Shown here piece after piece: positions 53,182-62,227 of a stretch of DNA of 64,000 bases (position 1 is the first letter of the stretch; each line of letters opens with the position of its first letter). This stretch comes from Sphingomonas sp. SORGH_AS_0879. GTDB taxonomy: Bacteria; Pseudomonadota; Alphaproteobacteria; Sphingomonadales; Sphingomonadaceae. The notes below the pieces were generated by a model. It was not told where the DNA came from. It made no database searches and worked only from the letters and a program-made list of their open reading frames with translations. The position numbers and the translations under genes were made by a program. The DNA lies in the NCBI RefSeq assembly GCF_030819175.1, contig NZ_JAUTBJ010000002.1, positions 3,619,001-3,683,000 on the forward strand, in the 5' to 3' direction.

Positions 53182-55734
53182 ATGCGTACTACTCTGTTCT
53201 TGAGCACGGCTGTTGCTGCGCTCGTGTTTCCGACCGCTGCCTTTGCTCAGTCTACTGGCACGGTCGACGTCGAAGAAGAAGTCGTCGTCACGGGCGAGCG
53301 CGGGCCCTCAAGCGTCAACGGGATCCAGATTCCCGATTCGCCCAAGGCGAAGGCCGTCATCACCCAGGAGCTTATCGAACGCAGGGCGCCCGGTCAGACC
53401 ATCCTGGACACGCTCAACCAGATTCCGGGCGTGAGCTTCACCAACTCCGACGCTTACGGTTCCTCAGGTGGCCAGATTCGTATCCGCGGCTTCGACGGCA
53501 ATCGCATCGCGTTGACCTTTGACGGCATTCCCCTGAACGACTCGGGGAATTACGCCATCTACTCGAACCAGCAGCTCGATCCCGAGCTGATCGAGCAGGT
53601 AAACGTCAATTTCGGCGCGACCGACGTCGACTCGCCGACGGCCGCGGCTTCGGGCGGCACGGTCAACTACCGCTCGCTGACCCCGACCGACGATCGCCAT
53701 GCCGCCGCCGTCTATTCGCACGGCACCAACAACATGAATCGCGTATTTGGCTTGGTGAACCTCGGTGAGCTGACCTCGTTCGGCACCAAGGCCTGGGTGT
53801 CGGCCAGCAACCAGCGTTACAATCAGTTCCGCGGTCCCGGCGAGATCCACAAGACCCAGTTCAACGGCAAGATCTATCAGCCGATCGGCAGCAATGGCGA
53901 CTTCATCTCGCTGGCGGCCCACTACAACCAGAATCGCAATAATTTCTACAGCAACCCCAGCCTCGGCAACATTCGCACGGTGCTGGGAACAGGCGTGGTG
54001 CCGTCCACCGGCATTTCGCCCGCTACCCCCTATACGCTGGATCTGAACCGCGATCAGTATGACACGGTGTTCAACAACACCTCGTCGCTCTATCGGTACG
54101 ACGCCAACTGCACCTTGCCCTCGGGCAATGCGGCAGCGGGCAACAACAGCTCGCAGGACGATCGCAACGCTTGCGGCAACTATTATGGCTATAACGCCAA
54201 TCCGTCGAACACCGGCAATGTCCGCCTGAACTCGCGCTGGACGCTCAGCGACAAGCTGCTGTTCACCTTCGATGGCGCCTATTCTTTCACCCGGGCGAAC
54301 GGCGGCGGCACGGCCGTGTTCTCGGAACGCGATGCGTTCCTGTCGAACGTCTATACCAACCAATATACCCGTGTCGGCGCGGGCGTCGCGGCAGGTGCCG
54401 ACCTGAACGGCGACGGCGATACGCTGGACTATGTCCGCGTCTACTTTCCGTCGAACACCCGCACCCAGCGCTTTACCGCGATCGCGGGCCTGCGTTACCA
54501 GATCGACGACAATAACCTGATCCGCATCGCCTATACCTGGGACCGCGCGCGTCATCGTCAGACCGGCGAAGCCAGCCTCCTAACCCCATGGGGCGATCCA
54601 CGCGAGCCGTTCAGCGCGCTTGACGGCGAAGGCCCCTATGCCGTCAAGGACGCCGCAGGCAATGTGCTGAACAAGCGCAACCGCCTGTCCTACGCAATCC
54701 TGCACCAGATTTCCGGTGAGTATCGCGGTTCCTTCTTCGAAGACCGCTTCAAGATTGCGCTGGGTCTGCGCGCGCCCTTCTTCCGCCGCAATCTCAGCAA
54801 CTATTGCTGGACGATTGCCGGCAGCTCGAACGACGCCTATTGCACGTCGCAAACGGTGGCACAGGTTCGCGCGCTGGACACCTCTCTTGCCAGCGTGCAA
54901 CTGGCCGCGCCGTACAACAACCGCATCGAAACCTATAGCGCAGTACTGCCCAATGTCGGCTATACTTATAACTTCACCGATAAGGTCAGCATGTTCGGCA
55001 GCTATTCCAAGGGTTACTCGGTGCCGCGCACCGACAACCTTTATGGCTTCGATGACGTCGAAGTTTCGCCGGTCGCGGCGGTGAAGCCGGAAAAGACCGA
55101 CTCGTTCGATCTCGGGCTGCGCTACACCTCGCGTTTGATCCAGGCACAGGTGGCCGGTTGGTACATCAAATATGACAACCGGATCATCTCTTCGCTGGTG
55201 CAGCTCGATGGCGGCGGCACGCTGAACATCGACCGCAACGTGGGCGCGACCAAGACCAAGGGCATCGACGCCAGCCTGGGCATCAACCCGAGCCGCCACT
55301 TCTCGATCTATGGCTTCGTGTCCTATCTCGATTCCGAACTGCTTTCGGACGCGGTCAATCCGTCCAATGGACAAGTCCTCGCCGCGACCAAGGGCAAGTT
55401 CGTGGTCGAGACGCCGAAGTGGCAATATGGTGGCCGTGCGCAGTTCAACTTCGAACCGCTCTCAGTCGGCGTTCAGGCTAAGCACACCGGCGACCGTTTC
55501 GTAACGGACGTCAATGACCTGATCAGCAAGGGCTACACCTTGGTCGATCTGGACGCGCGGTTCAGCATGGCATCGCTGGGCCTGAAGGACAGCTTTTTCC
55601 AGTTGAACGTGTCGAATCTGCTCAAGGAGCGTTATTTCGGCAACCTCAGCACCGGCACCACCAACACCAGCACGACGCGCTATACCTTTGGTGCGCCGCG
55701 CACCATCATCGGGTCGATACACTTCGGCTTCTGA
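53182..55734 (+). CDS. TonB-dependent outer membrane receptor
   Basis: An 850-aa receptor with a signal peptide (cleavage after AAFA), a TonB-box-like EEEVVVTGER and a plug domain at about 50-165 (ILDTLNQIPGVSF, IRIRGFDGNRIALTFDGIPLND). A 22-stranded barrel follows, ending in SIHFGF with the C-terminal phenylalanine. Substrate is unknown. Being next to the cob supercluster is not close enough to call it BtuB. GC and codon use look less extreme than in the neighbours. The ATG at 53182 is preferred over the preceding TTG. The 274 bp upstream show no riboswitch. Confidence 0.9.
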   Translation: MRTTLFLSTAVAALVFPTAAFAQSTGTVDVEEEVVVTGERGPSSVNGIQIPDSPKAKAVITQELIERRAPGQTILDTLNQIPGVSFTNSDAYGSSGGQIRIRGFDGNRIALTFDGIPLNDSGNYAIYSNQQLDPELIEQVNVNFGATDVDSPTAAASGGTVNYRSLTPTDDRHAAAVYSHGTNNMNRVFGLVNLGELTSFGTKAWVSASNQRYNQFRGPGEIHKTQFNGKIYQPIGSNGDFISLAAHYNQNRNNFYSNPSLGNIRTVLGTGVVPSTGISPATPYTLDLNRDQYDTVFNNTSSLYRYDANCTLPSGNAAAGNNSSQDDRNACGNYYGYNANPSNTGNVRLNSRWTLSDKLLFTFDGAYSFTRANGGGTAVFSERDAFLSNVYTNQYTRVGAGVAAGADLNGDGDTLDYVRVYFPSNTRTQRFTAIAGLRYQIDDNNLIRIAYTWDRARHRQTGEASLLTPWGDPREPFSALDGEGPYAVKDAAGNVLNKRNRLSYAILHQISGEYRGSFFEDRFKIALGLRAPFFRRNLSNYCWTIAGSSNDAYCTSQTVAQVRALDTSLASVQLAAPYNNRIETYSAVLPNVGYTYNFTDKVSMFGSYSKGYSVPRTDNLYGFDDVEVSPVAAVKPEKTDSFDLGLRYTSRLIQAQVAGWYIKYDNRIISSLVQLDGGGTLNIDRNVGATKTKGIDASLGINPSRHFSIYGFVSYLDSELLSDAVNPSNGQVLAATKGKFVVETPKWQYGGRAQFNFEPLSVGVQAKHTGDRFVTDVNDLISKGYTLVDLDARFSMASLGLKDSFFQLNVSNLLKERYFGNLSTGTTNTSTTRYTFGAPRTIIGSIHFGF

Positions 55735-55758
55735 TCGAAGCCAAGCAAACGCATAGTC

Positions 55759-55797
55759 GGGGCCGCCCCTCCTTCGGGAAGGGCGGCCCCTTTTTTT
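55759..55797 (+). terminator. Intrinsic terminator after the TonB receptor gene
   Basis: A strong hairpin with stem GGGGCCGCCC paired to GGGCGGCCCC around a short TTCG-centred loop is followed directly by seven T residues. It lies 25 bp after the receptor stop and 38 bp before the LytS gene, so the kinase/regulator pair likely has its own promoter or depends on read-through. Confidence 0.92.
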
Positions 55798-55834
55798 GCC
55801 CTTCCGGGCCCAGCCGTGTAGATGTCGCCCGGCC

Positions 55835-56974
55835 ATGGCCACCCATTCGCCCGTCGCGTCGTTCGTCGCTTCACCTTCCGCATCCGATCAATTGTCGGTG
55901 CGGCCGTTTTTCGAGAACAAGGCGCGCGCCTTCTGGATCCTCCAGGCGGTCGGCTGGTCGGGTTATCTGGTCCAGCGGTCGGTCGTCGGCATCTCCAACG
56001 GCTTTTCGCTGGAGAAGATCATCCCGGTGATCATCGAGGCGATCCTGGGCTATTGCATCACCCTGCTGCTCTCGACGCTCTACGGCTATTATCGCCGCCT
56101 GCCGCGGATCATGGGCGTGTTCCTGACGCTGGCAACGCTGGCGGCGGCTACCTTCCTCTATGCCGCACTCAACGCCTTCTCCTTCTCGTTCATCACCACG
56201 ACCCAACCGGGGGTGACGGTCAGCCTGCTGATCGGCAATTTGTTCATCACCTTCAACGTGTTGGCGGGATGGTCGGCGCTGTATTTCGCGATCAACTATT
56301 ATCTGATCGTCGAAAGCCAGATCGACGAGATGCGCGCGCTGGAGCTTCAGGCCTCGACCGCGCAACTCGCGATGTTGCGCTATCAGTTGAACCCGCATTT
56401 TCTGTTCAACACGCTCAATTCCATCTCGACGCTGGTGCTGCTGAAACAGACCGAGCGGGCGAACGCGATGTTAAGCCGGCTGTCAGCCTTCCTCCGCTAC
56501 ACCCTGGCGAACGAGCCCACGGCGCATGTCACCGTGGCGCAAGAGGTTGAAACGCTGAAACTCTATCTTGAAATTGAGAAGATGCGCTTTGAGGATCGCC
56601 TGCGCCCGAGTTTCGAGATCGACCCGCGGGCCGAGCGGGCCCGGCTGCCCTCGCTGCTGCTGCAACCGCTGGTCGAGAACGCTATCAAATACGCCGTCAC
56701 GCCGCAGGAAGAGGGCGCGGAAATCCGCGTCGATGTGCGACTGGTCGGGCAACGGGTGCGGATCGCCGTATCCGACACCGGCCCCGGCTTGCACGAAATC
56801 CGTCATTCCTCAAGCGTTTCGACCGGCGTTGGACTGTCCAATATCCGCGAAAGGCTGGCCCAGGCTTACGGCCCGGACCATCGTTTCGAATCCCGCTCCG
56901 CGCCGGCTGGAGGGTTTTCGGTCGAGATCGAGATCCCCTTCCAGCTTGAGAATGTGAACAGAGAGGCCGCATGA
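55835..56974 (+). CDS. LytS/YehU-type sensor histidine kinase
   Basis: A 379-aa membrane kinase with about four hydrophobic segments in the first 165 residues and no recognisable extracellular sensor domain. The His_kinase domain carries phosphoacceptor His188 in LRYQLNPHFLFNTLNSIS. The ATPase part has LLQPLVENAIKYAV (N box) and VSDTGPGL and GVGLSNIRERL (G boxes). It overlaps the response regulator gene by 4 bp, forming one two-component system. Confidence 0.93.
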   Translation: MATHSPVASFVASPSASDQLSVRPFFENKARAFWILQAVGWSGYLVQRSVVGISNGFSLEKIIPVIIEAILGYCITLLLSTLYGYYRRLPRIMGVFLTLATLAAATFLYAALNAFSFSFITTTQPGVTVSLLIGNLFITFNVLAGWSALYFAINYYLIVESQIDEMRALELQASTAQLAMLRYQLNPHFLFNTLNSISTLVLLKQTERANAMLSRLSAFLRYTLANEPTAHVTVAQEVETLKLYLEIEKMRFEDRLRPSFEIDPRAERARLPSLLLQPLVENAIKYAVTPQEEGAEIRVDVRLVGQRVRIAVSDTGPGLHEIRHSSSVSTGVGLSNIRERLAQAYGPDHRFESRSAPAGGFSVEIEIPFQLENVNREAA

Positions 56975-57768
56975 CCATCCGCACCATCCTCGTCGACGAC
57001 GAGCCCCTGGCGATCCAGGGACTGGAGATCCGTCTCCAGGCGCACGAAGACGTCGAGATCATCGAGCGCTGCTCGAACGGGCGCGAGGCGATCCGCGCGA
57101 TCAAGACGCACAAGCCCGACCTCGTCTTCCTCGACATCCAGATGCCGGGTTTCGACGGCTTTTCGGTGATCCAGGGCCTGATGGAGGTCGAGCCGCCGCT
57201 GTTCGTCTTCGTCACCGCCTATTCCGACCACGCCCTGCGCGCGTTCGAGGCGCAAGCGGTGGATTATCTGATGAAGCCGGTCGAGGAGGCGCGGTTGGCC
57301 GACACGCTCGACCGCGTGCGCCAGCGCCTCAGCGAGAAGCGTGGCGCGGGTGAGATCGAGAAGCTGAAGGAAGTGCTGGCCGAACATGCGCCCGAGGCGG
57401 TGGCCGAGTTGAACGAAGGCGGCGAAGTGGCCTCCAGCCGCTTCGAGAAGCTCATCAACATCAAGGATCGCGGCCAAATCTTCCGCGTCGATGTCGACAC
57501 GATCGAGATGATCGAGGCGGCGGGCGATTACATGGTCATCAACACCGGCGACAACTCGCTGGTGTTGCGCGAGACGATGAAGGACCTGGAAAAGCGGCTC
57601 GACCCGCGCCGGTTCCAGCGGGTCCATCGCTCCACCATCGTCAATCTGGACCTGGTCAAGCAGGTCAAGCCGCACACCAATGGCGAGTGTTTCCTGCTGC
57701 TCGAATCGGGCGCGCAGGTGAAGGTATCGCGCAGCTATCGCGACGTGGTGGCGCGGTTCGTTCACTGA
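56971..57768 (+). CDS. LytTR-family response regulator
   Basis: A 265-aa regulator with an N-terminal receiver domain (ILVDDEPLAIQGLEI; phosphorylated Asp55 in LVFLDIQMPGFDG; VTAYSDHALRAFEAQAVDYLMKP) and a C-terminal LytTR DNA-binding domain (IEMIEAAGDYMVINTG, RFQRVHRSTIVNLDLVKQV). It should be phosphorylated by the adjacent kinase and control a few promoters. The TonB receptor gene just upstream is a candidate target or functional partner. Confidence 0.94.
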   Translation: MTIRTILVDDEPLAIQGLEIRLQAHEDVEIIERCSNGREAIRAIKTHKPDLVFLDIQMPGFDGFSVIQGLMEVEPPLFVFVTAYSDHALRAFEAQAVDYLMKPVEEARLADTLDRVRQRLSEKRGAGEIEKLKEVLAEHAPEAVAELNEGGEVASSRFEKLINIKDRGQIFRVDVDTIEMIEAAGDYMVINTGDNSLVLRETMKDLEKRLDPRRFQRVHRSTIVNLDLVKQVKPHTNGECFLLLESGAQVKVSRSYRDVVARFVH

Positions 57769-57787
57769 TCTGAGGTCCGTCCCTAAC

Positions 57788-57853
57788 CTTCGCTCAGGCT
57801 GAACGGAGGTTGGGATTTATCTCAACAGCCGTTCACGCTGAGCGAAGTCGAAG
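57788..57853. repeat. Inverted repeat (family D) between lytTR and queE
   Basis: The left arm CTTCGCTCAGGCTGAACGG (57788-57806) and right arm CCGTTCACGCTGAGCGAAG (57829-57847) are near-perfect reverse complements separated by 22 bp. A second copy of the same family is at 61095-61162. Both occupy the space between convergent genes. Confidence 0.85.
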
Positions 57854-57881
57854 CGCACACGACAAGTTCAGCCGAACGAAC

Positions 57882-58514
57882 TTATCGCAATCCCAGCATC
57901 TTGTGCGTTTGAAGCGTCAACCGCCAACGCGGGCGCTCCATCACCATGGCGATACACGCTTCGCGATTGTCCTCCGCGCGGGGATCGTCCAGCGGCTGGA
58001 GCAGATGGTTCGCGAACGCCCAGCCTTCGACGTCCGCCGGATCGATCCCCGCCTGAGGCCAGACCAGCTTCAACTCCTGCCCCGAACGCTGGATGACCTC
58101 CGACCCCGCCTTGGGGCTGATGCACACCCAGTCGATGCCCGGATGTGCCGCGATCGTCCCGTTGCTCTCGATCGCGATGAAGAAACCGGCGGCATGAAGC
58201 GCATCGACCAGCGCATCGTCGACCTGGAGCATCGGCTCGCCCCCGGTCAGCACGACGAAGCGCTCATCCCGCGACTCGCCCCAAAAACCCTCGACCGCCG
58301 CGACCAGCGCCGCCGCATCGGCGAATCGCCCGCCACCCAAACCGTCGATCCCGACGAAATCGGTGTCGCAGAACCGGCAGATGGCGGTCGCCCGGTCCTG
58401 TTCGCGGCCCGACCACAGGTTGCACCCGGCGAAGCGCACGAATACCGCCCGCCGCCCGGCCTGCACGCCCTCGCCCTGGAGCGTCAGGAACATCTCCTTG
58501 ACGGCATAGCTCAT
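57882..58514 (-). CDS. queE: 7-carboxy-7-deazaguanine synthase
   Basis: QueE (210 aa) is a radical SAM enzyme that converts carboxytetrahydropterin to 7-carboxy-7-deazaguanine for queuosine. The N-terminus has EMFLTLQGEGVQAGRRAVFVR. The cluster cysteines are C31, C46 and C49 (CNLWSG, then CRFCDTDF), the C-x14-C-x2-C form typical of QueE rather than C-x3-C-x2-C. VLTGGEPMLQ and WVCISPKAG follow. It lies 4 bp downstream of queC. Confidence 0.95.
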   Translation of the reverse strand: MSYAVKEMFLTLQGEGVQAGRRAVFVRFAGCNLWSGREQDRATAICRFCDTDFVGIDGLGGGRFADAAALVAAVEGFWGESRDERFVVLTGGEPMLQVDDALVDALHAAGFFIAIESNGTIAAHPGIDWVCISPKAGSEVIQRSGQELKLVWPQAGIDPADVEGWAFANHLLQPLDDPRAEDNREACIAMVMERPRWRLTLQTHKMLGLR

Positions 58515-58518
58515 GCGC

Positions 58519-59214
58519 TTAGTCCTGCGGCTTGACCGCATAGGCGGTGGGATCGGGAATCCCGGCCTCCTCGAACCCCTTGGAGCGCAGGCGGCAGCTG
58601 TCGCATTCGCCGCAGTGCAGCCCCTCCGGCGTCGGATCGTAGCAGGACCAGCTCAGCCCCATATCGACGCCCAGCCGCGTACCTTCACGCACGATATCGG
58701 CCTTGGTCATGTGCTGGAGCGGCGCGTGGATCTTGAACGGCTGGCCCTCGACGCCCGCCTTGGTCGCGATCTCCGCCAGCCCCTCGAAGGCGACGATGAA
58801 TTCGGGGCGGCAGTCGGGATAGCCCGAATAGTCGAGCGCATTGACCCCGATGAACAGGTCGCGCGCGCCCGCCGCCTCGGCCCAGCCCAGCGCCAGGCTG
58901 AGGAAAATGGTATTGCGCGCGGGGACATAGGTGACGGGGATGCCCGGCTTCACCCCGTCCTTGGGCACGTCGATATCGGCGGTCAGCGCCGATCCGCCGA
59001 ACGCGGACAGATCGAGCGGCAGGACGATATGCCGCTCAGCCCCCAGCGCCTCTGCGACTCGCGCGGCGGCGGCGAGTTCGACCTTGTGGCGTTGGTTATA
59101 ATCGACCGAGAGCGCGAGCACACGATAGCCTGCGGCCTTGGCCGAAGCAGCGGAAATCATCGAGTCCAGCCCGCCCGAAACGAGCACGACCGCCATGGGA
59201 GCAGAAGATGTCAT
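58519..59214 (-). CDS. queC: 7-cyano-7-deazaguanine synthase
   Basis: QueC (231 aa) makes preQ0 from 7-carboxy-7-deazaguanine, ammonia and ATP. The PP-loop is [13 protein letters not shown], further motifs are [36 protein letters not shown] and [17 protein letters not shown], and the zinc cysteines are in SWSCYDP and [14 protein letters not shown] 59214 is chosen; ATG 59196 would remove six residues. I looked upstream for a preQ1 riboswitch and did not see one. Confidence 0.95.
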   Translation of the reverse strand: MTSSAPMAVVLVSGGLDSMISAASAKAAGYRVLALSVDYNQRHKVELAAAARVAEALGAERHIVLPLDLSAFGGSALTADIDVPKDGVKPGIPVTYVPARNTIFLSLALGWAEAAGARDLFIGVNALDYSGYPDCRPEFIVAFEGLAEIATKAGVEGQPFKIHAPLQHMTKADIVREGTRLGVDMGLSWSCYDPTPEGLHCGECDSCRLRSKGFEEAGIPDPTAYAVKPQD

Positions 59215-59443
59215 GATGGGTGGGACCGCTACGCCGATTGTCGCGGTGTTGCAACCCGACGCTAAGGCGACGGCGTCGGGTAAAGGTCGGGACCGCGACC
59301 GGCCTGCCGACAGGCGGCACTGAATCGCGTTCCCGAAAAGGACCTGACCGGGCATGCTGAAACCCGGCACGAGGGAGTCTCCGCTACTGCAGAGACCCGT
59401 TCATAGACCCAGGTGGGTGAAAATCGGGTTAAGCGGCCCCGGC

Positions 59444-60301
59444 TTAATTCTTCAGCTTCCAGCCCTTGCGCAGCAGAACATAGCAGAGGATCGCCATCGC
59501 CGCATCGATCGCCAGCACGATGACTCCGCCCAACGTCACCGGCGAGTCGGCCAACCCCAGGAAACCATAGCGGAAGCCCGAGATGACGTAGAAGAACGGG
59601 TTGGCATGGCTGATCGCCCGGAACGCCGGAGCAAGGCCATCGACCGAATAGAAGGTGCCCGACAGCAGCGACAGCGGTACGACCACGAAATTGGTGACGG
59701 CGGCGGCATGGTCGAACTTCTCTGCCCAGATCGAGGTCAGCACGCCCAGCAACGCCAGGAACACCGATCCCAACAGGCCGAACCAGACGACCGCGAAAAA
59801 GACGTGCGGCGTGACATGCACGCCGGGCCAGATCGCCATCGCGACCCAGACGGTCAGGCCGACCAGCACCGCGCGCGTCACCGCCCCACCGACCAGCGCG
59901 GCGAGCAGTTCGGCGGTCGAGAGCGGCGGCATCAGATAATCGACGATCGTACCCTGGATCTTGCCGACCAGCAGCGAGAAGCTGGCATTGGCGAAGGCGT
60001 TGTTCATCATGCCCATGACGATCAGGCCCGGCGCGATGAAATCGGCAAAGGGCACCTGCATCCCCGCCACCGGCACCGCGTGACGTCCGCCCAAAGCGGT
60101 GGTAAAGATGATCAGATAGAGAAGCGTCGTGACCGATGGTGCCCAGATCGTCTGGAGCTGCACCTTGAAGAACCGGCGCACCTCCTTGATATAGAGGGTT
60201 CGAAGGCCGCCCCAGTTGATGTTCCGGATTACGGGCTCACCGGGGGCGGCGCGCACCGCCGGGGGAATTTCTCCGATTGGGGGCTGGCTGCTCATCGGCA
60301 T
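59444..60301 (-). CDS. ABC-2 type transporter permease
   Basis: A 285-aa inner-membrane protein of the ABC-2 permease type. After a hydrophilic N-terminus it has LYIKEVRRFFKVQLQTIWAP and TTLLYLIIFTTALGG, then six hydrophobic segments including FIAPGLIVMGMMNNAFANASFSLL and VPLSLLSGTFYSVDGLAP. No ATPase subunit is adjacent, so it must pair with one encoded elsewhere; substrate unknown. ATG 60301 and ATG 60295 are both possible starts. The 229 bp between it and queC show nothing clear. Confidence 0.88.
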   Translation of the reverse strand: MPMSSQPPIGEIPPAVRAAPGEPVIRNINWGGLRTLYIKEVRRFFKVQLQTIWAPSVTTLLYLIIFTTALGGRHAVPVAGMQVPFADFIAPGLIVMGMMNNAFANASFSLLVGKIQGTIVDYLMPPLSTAELLAALVGGAVTRAVLVGLTVWVAMAIWPGVHVTPHVFFAVVWFGLLGSVFLALLGVLTSIWAEKFDHAAAVTNFVVVPLSLLSGTFYSVDGLAPAFRAISHANPFFYVISGFRYGFLGLADSPVTLGGVIVLAIDAAMAILCYVLLRKGWKLKN

Positions 60302-60382
60302 AGCGCGTAACCGTTGCCGTGGCCGCCCGCAAGCCGGTACAATCACTGGCCGGTGCGATGATGAAGTGAGGAAAGGTTTCGA

Positions 60383-61027
60383 ATGTCGTGGACCGATGAG
60401 CGGATCGATACGCTCAGGACGATGTGGGAGGCGGGACAGACCGCCAGCCAGATCGCCGAAGCACTGGGCGAAGTCAGCCGCAACGCGGTGATCGGCAAGG
60501 CACATCGCCTGGGGCTTCAGGCGCGTCCGTCGCCGGTGAAGGCCAACGAGCCCGCCGCCGCTCCCGCCGCCGAGCCGATCGTGGCCGCCCCGCCACCGCC
60601 ACCTCCCGCGCCGGAACCGCAGCCCGAGCCCGTACGTGCCGCGCCAGTCGTCGAGGACGAGCCGGAAGCCGCGCCTGTGCGCGAACCGCAGCCGATCCTG
60701 CGCTCGGTCGGCCCCGGCGGATTCGTACGCCAGTCGCCCGGCGAACAGCAGCCCCCCCCCTCGCCCGCGCCGCCGCGCCGCCTGGTCCCCGCCAAGCCGA
60801 GTGCCGAGATCGCGGGCAAGACCTCGCTGCTCGACCTGAACGACCGCATCTGCAAATGGCCGATCGGCCATCCGGGCGAGCCGGACTTCCACTTCTGCGG
60901 CGAGAAGGTGAATCCGGGCTTCCCCTATTGCGTCGCGCATTGCGGCCATGCCTATCAGGCGCAGATGCCGCGTCGCGACCGCCGCCCGCCGCCGCCCCTG
61001 CCCTTTGGCGGCCCGCGCGTCCGCTGA
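60383..61027 (+). CDS. gcrA: Cell cycle regulator GcrA
   Basis: GcrA (214 aa) is an alphaproteobacterial transcription factor that works with sigma70 at methylated GANTC promoters to drive the cell cycle. The conserved DNA-binding N-terminus is MSWTDERIDTLRTMWEAGQT followed by ASQIAEALGEVSRNAVIGKAHRLGL. A long Pro/Glu/Ala linker leads to the sigma-interacting C-terminal part with DLNDRICKWPIGHPG and FHFCGEKVNPGFPYCVAHC. It diverges from the ABC permease gene across 81 bp. Confidence 0.95.
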   Translation: MSWTDERIDTLRTMWEAGQTASQIAEALGEVSRNAVIGKAHRLGLQARPSPVKANEPAAAPAAEPIVAAPPPPPPAPEPQPEPVRAAPVVEDEPEAAPVREPQPILRSVGPGGFVRQSPGEQQPPPSPAPPRRLVPAKPSAEIAGKTSLLDLNDRICKWPIGHPGEPDFHFCGEKVNPGFPYCVAHCGHAYQAQMPRRDRRPPPPLPFGGPRVR

Positions 61028-61094
61028 TCGGGATCGATGAAACAAGCCCGCCGGTTTCGCGACCGGTGTGTTTTTCGTGGGTGGAGGCGCGTGG

Positions 61095-61162
61095 CCTTCG
61101 ACTGCGCTCAGGCTGAACGGCGTTCAGGACCAAGCCTCCGTTCGCACTGAGCGAAGTCGAAG
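61095..61162. repeat. Inverted repeat (family D) between gcrA and an OMP gene
   Basis: Left arm (61095-61120) includes CTTCGACTGCGCTCAGGCTG and the right arm (61138-61162) includes GCACTGAGCGAAGTCGAAG. They are near reverse complements around a 17-bp spacer, and the arms match those at 57788-57853. The element fills the space between the convergent gcrA and outer-membrane protein genes. Confidence 0.85.
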
Positions 61163-61217
61163 TGCACGCCCCAACACTTAGCGAGAAGGGCGGCCCCGAC
61201 AGGAACCGCCCCCATCG

Positions 61218-62075
61218 TCAGAACCGGAACGCCGCCGTCGCGCGCAGCGAATGCCAGCGGAATTTGTCGTCCGACCGCCGGATATCCGTTCCCGCCGTAT
61301 TGGGCGCCAGCACGAACGGATTGGTCGCCAGGGCCGTCCCCTGGGTCACGCGGACGCGCGTGTCGTCGTCACGATACTGGTGGTACATATATTCCATGCC
61401 GATCGAGACATTGCGCCCGATCTTTTGCTCGATGCCGCCGCCGCCGAGGAAGCCGAACTGGTTGCGGTCACCGCTCAGCGCGAAGGCGTTGGCGGTGTTC
61501 GAGGTGGTGAAGCTGCGGTTGATCCGCGCATAGCCACCGCCGAACGTGCCGTAGAACAGGGTGTTGTTCGCGGCATAGCCCGCGCGTCCCCGGACCGAAG
61601 CTTCCCAATCGACGCTGCGGGTCAGGGTGTACCAGGCGGGCGTGGTCGAGAAGGCGGAGACGCTGTCGTTGATCTCGGTCTTGCCGAATTCGCCAACGAC
61701 ACCGTACACGATATTGCCCGCCTGATGGTCGAGGCCGACGCGACCATAATAGGCGATGCCGTCCTTGTCGTTGTTGCACCCGGTCGCGGCATTCTGGGGC
61801 GAGAGCGTGCTGCGTGCCGCGCCGTTGCAGAAGCCCGGCGAAAAGGCATTGCCCCCGGCCGAGGTGGTCACGGTGTCACCGAACCGCCCGTCCAGATTGC
61901 GGTCGAACAACATGCGCGACCCGGCGTCGTTGCCCTGCACGTCATAACCGAAGCTGCCGCCGACATAGACGCCCGAAAACGGCGCGCGATCGGTTTCGGC
62001 ATAACTGTCCTGCGCCATGACCGGCGAGGCGAAAAGCGCCGAGGCCGCGGCCCCCGCCATCAAAAACTTGACCAT
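61218..62075 (-). CDS. Outer membrane beta-barrel protein (Omp25-like)
   Basis: A 285-aa protein with a signal peptide (AASALFASPVMAQ) and the alternating pattern of a small OmpA/Omp25-like barrel: FSGVYVGGSFGYDVQG near the start, SVRGRAGYAANNTLFYGTFG, GFLGGGGIEQKIGRNVSIGMEYMY and the C-terminal LRATAAFRF. There is no periplasmic OmpA domain. It is probably an adhesin or structural porin-like protein; function unknown. The 152 bp to parE contain no other gene. Confidence 0.88.
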   Translation of the reverse strand: MVKFLMAGAAASALFASPVMAQDSYAETDRAPFSGVYVGGSFGYDVQGNDAGSRMLFDRNLDGRFGDTVTTSAGGNAFSPGFCNGAARSTLSPQNAATGCNNDKDGIAYYGRVGLDHQAGNIVYGVVGEFGKTEINDSVSAFSTTPAWYTLTRSVDWEASVRGRAGYAANNTLFYGTFGGGYARINRSFTTSNTANAFALSGDRNQFGFLGGGGIEQKIGRNVSIGMEYMYHQYRDDDTRVRVTQGTALATNPFVLAPNTAGTDIRRSDDKFRWHSLRATAAFRF

Positions 62076-62227
62076 AAATACTCCCGTGTCCCTTGGCTTA
62101 AGGTTCCGGGCAAACGGGTGGGCGGGCCGGAAATATCCCGCGACTTAACCCAAGCAAAGTTTTGTCGCATTCGCGCCCTGCGCCGGGGCGCTGGCGCGGG
62201 GGGCCGGAAGGCCCTATGGTTCCCGTT

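Noticed and set aside
53464..54555. Minus-strand open frame inside the TonB receptor gene
   Set aside because: Val/Ala/Arg-rich shadow; the receptor on the plus strand has plug, barrel and C-terminal Phe intact.
53182..55734. BtuB identity for the TonB receptor
   Set aside because: It has no cobalamin riboswitch upstream, is about 14 kb from the cob genes, and is longer than typical BtuB.
59215..59443. preQ1 riboswitch upstream of queC
   Set aside because: I compared the minus strand with the general preQ1 class patterns and found no matching hairpin or A-rich tail.
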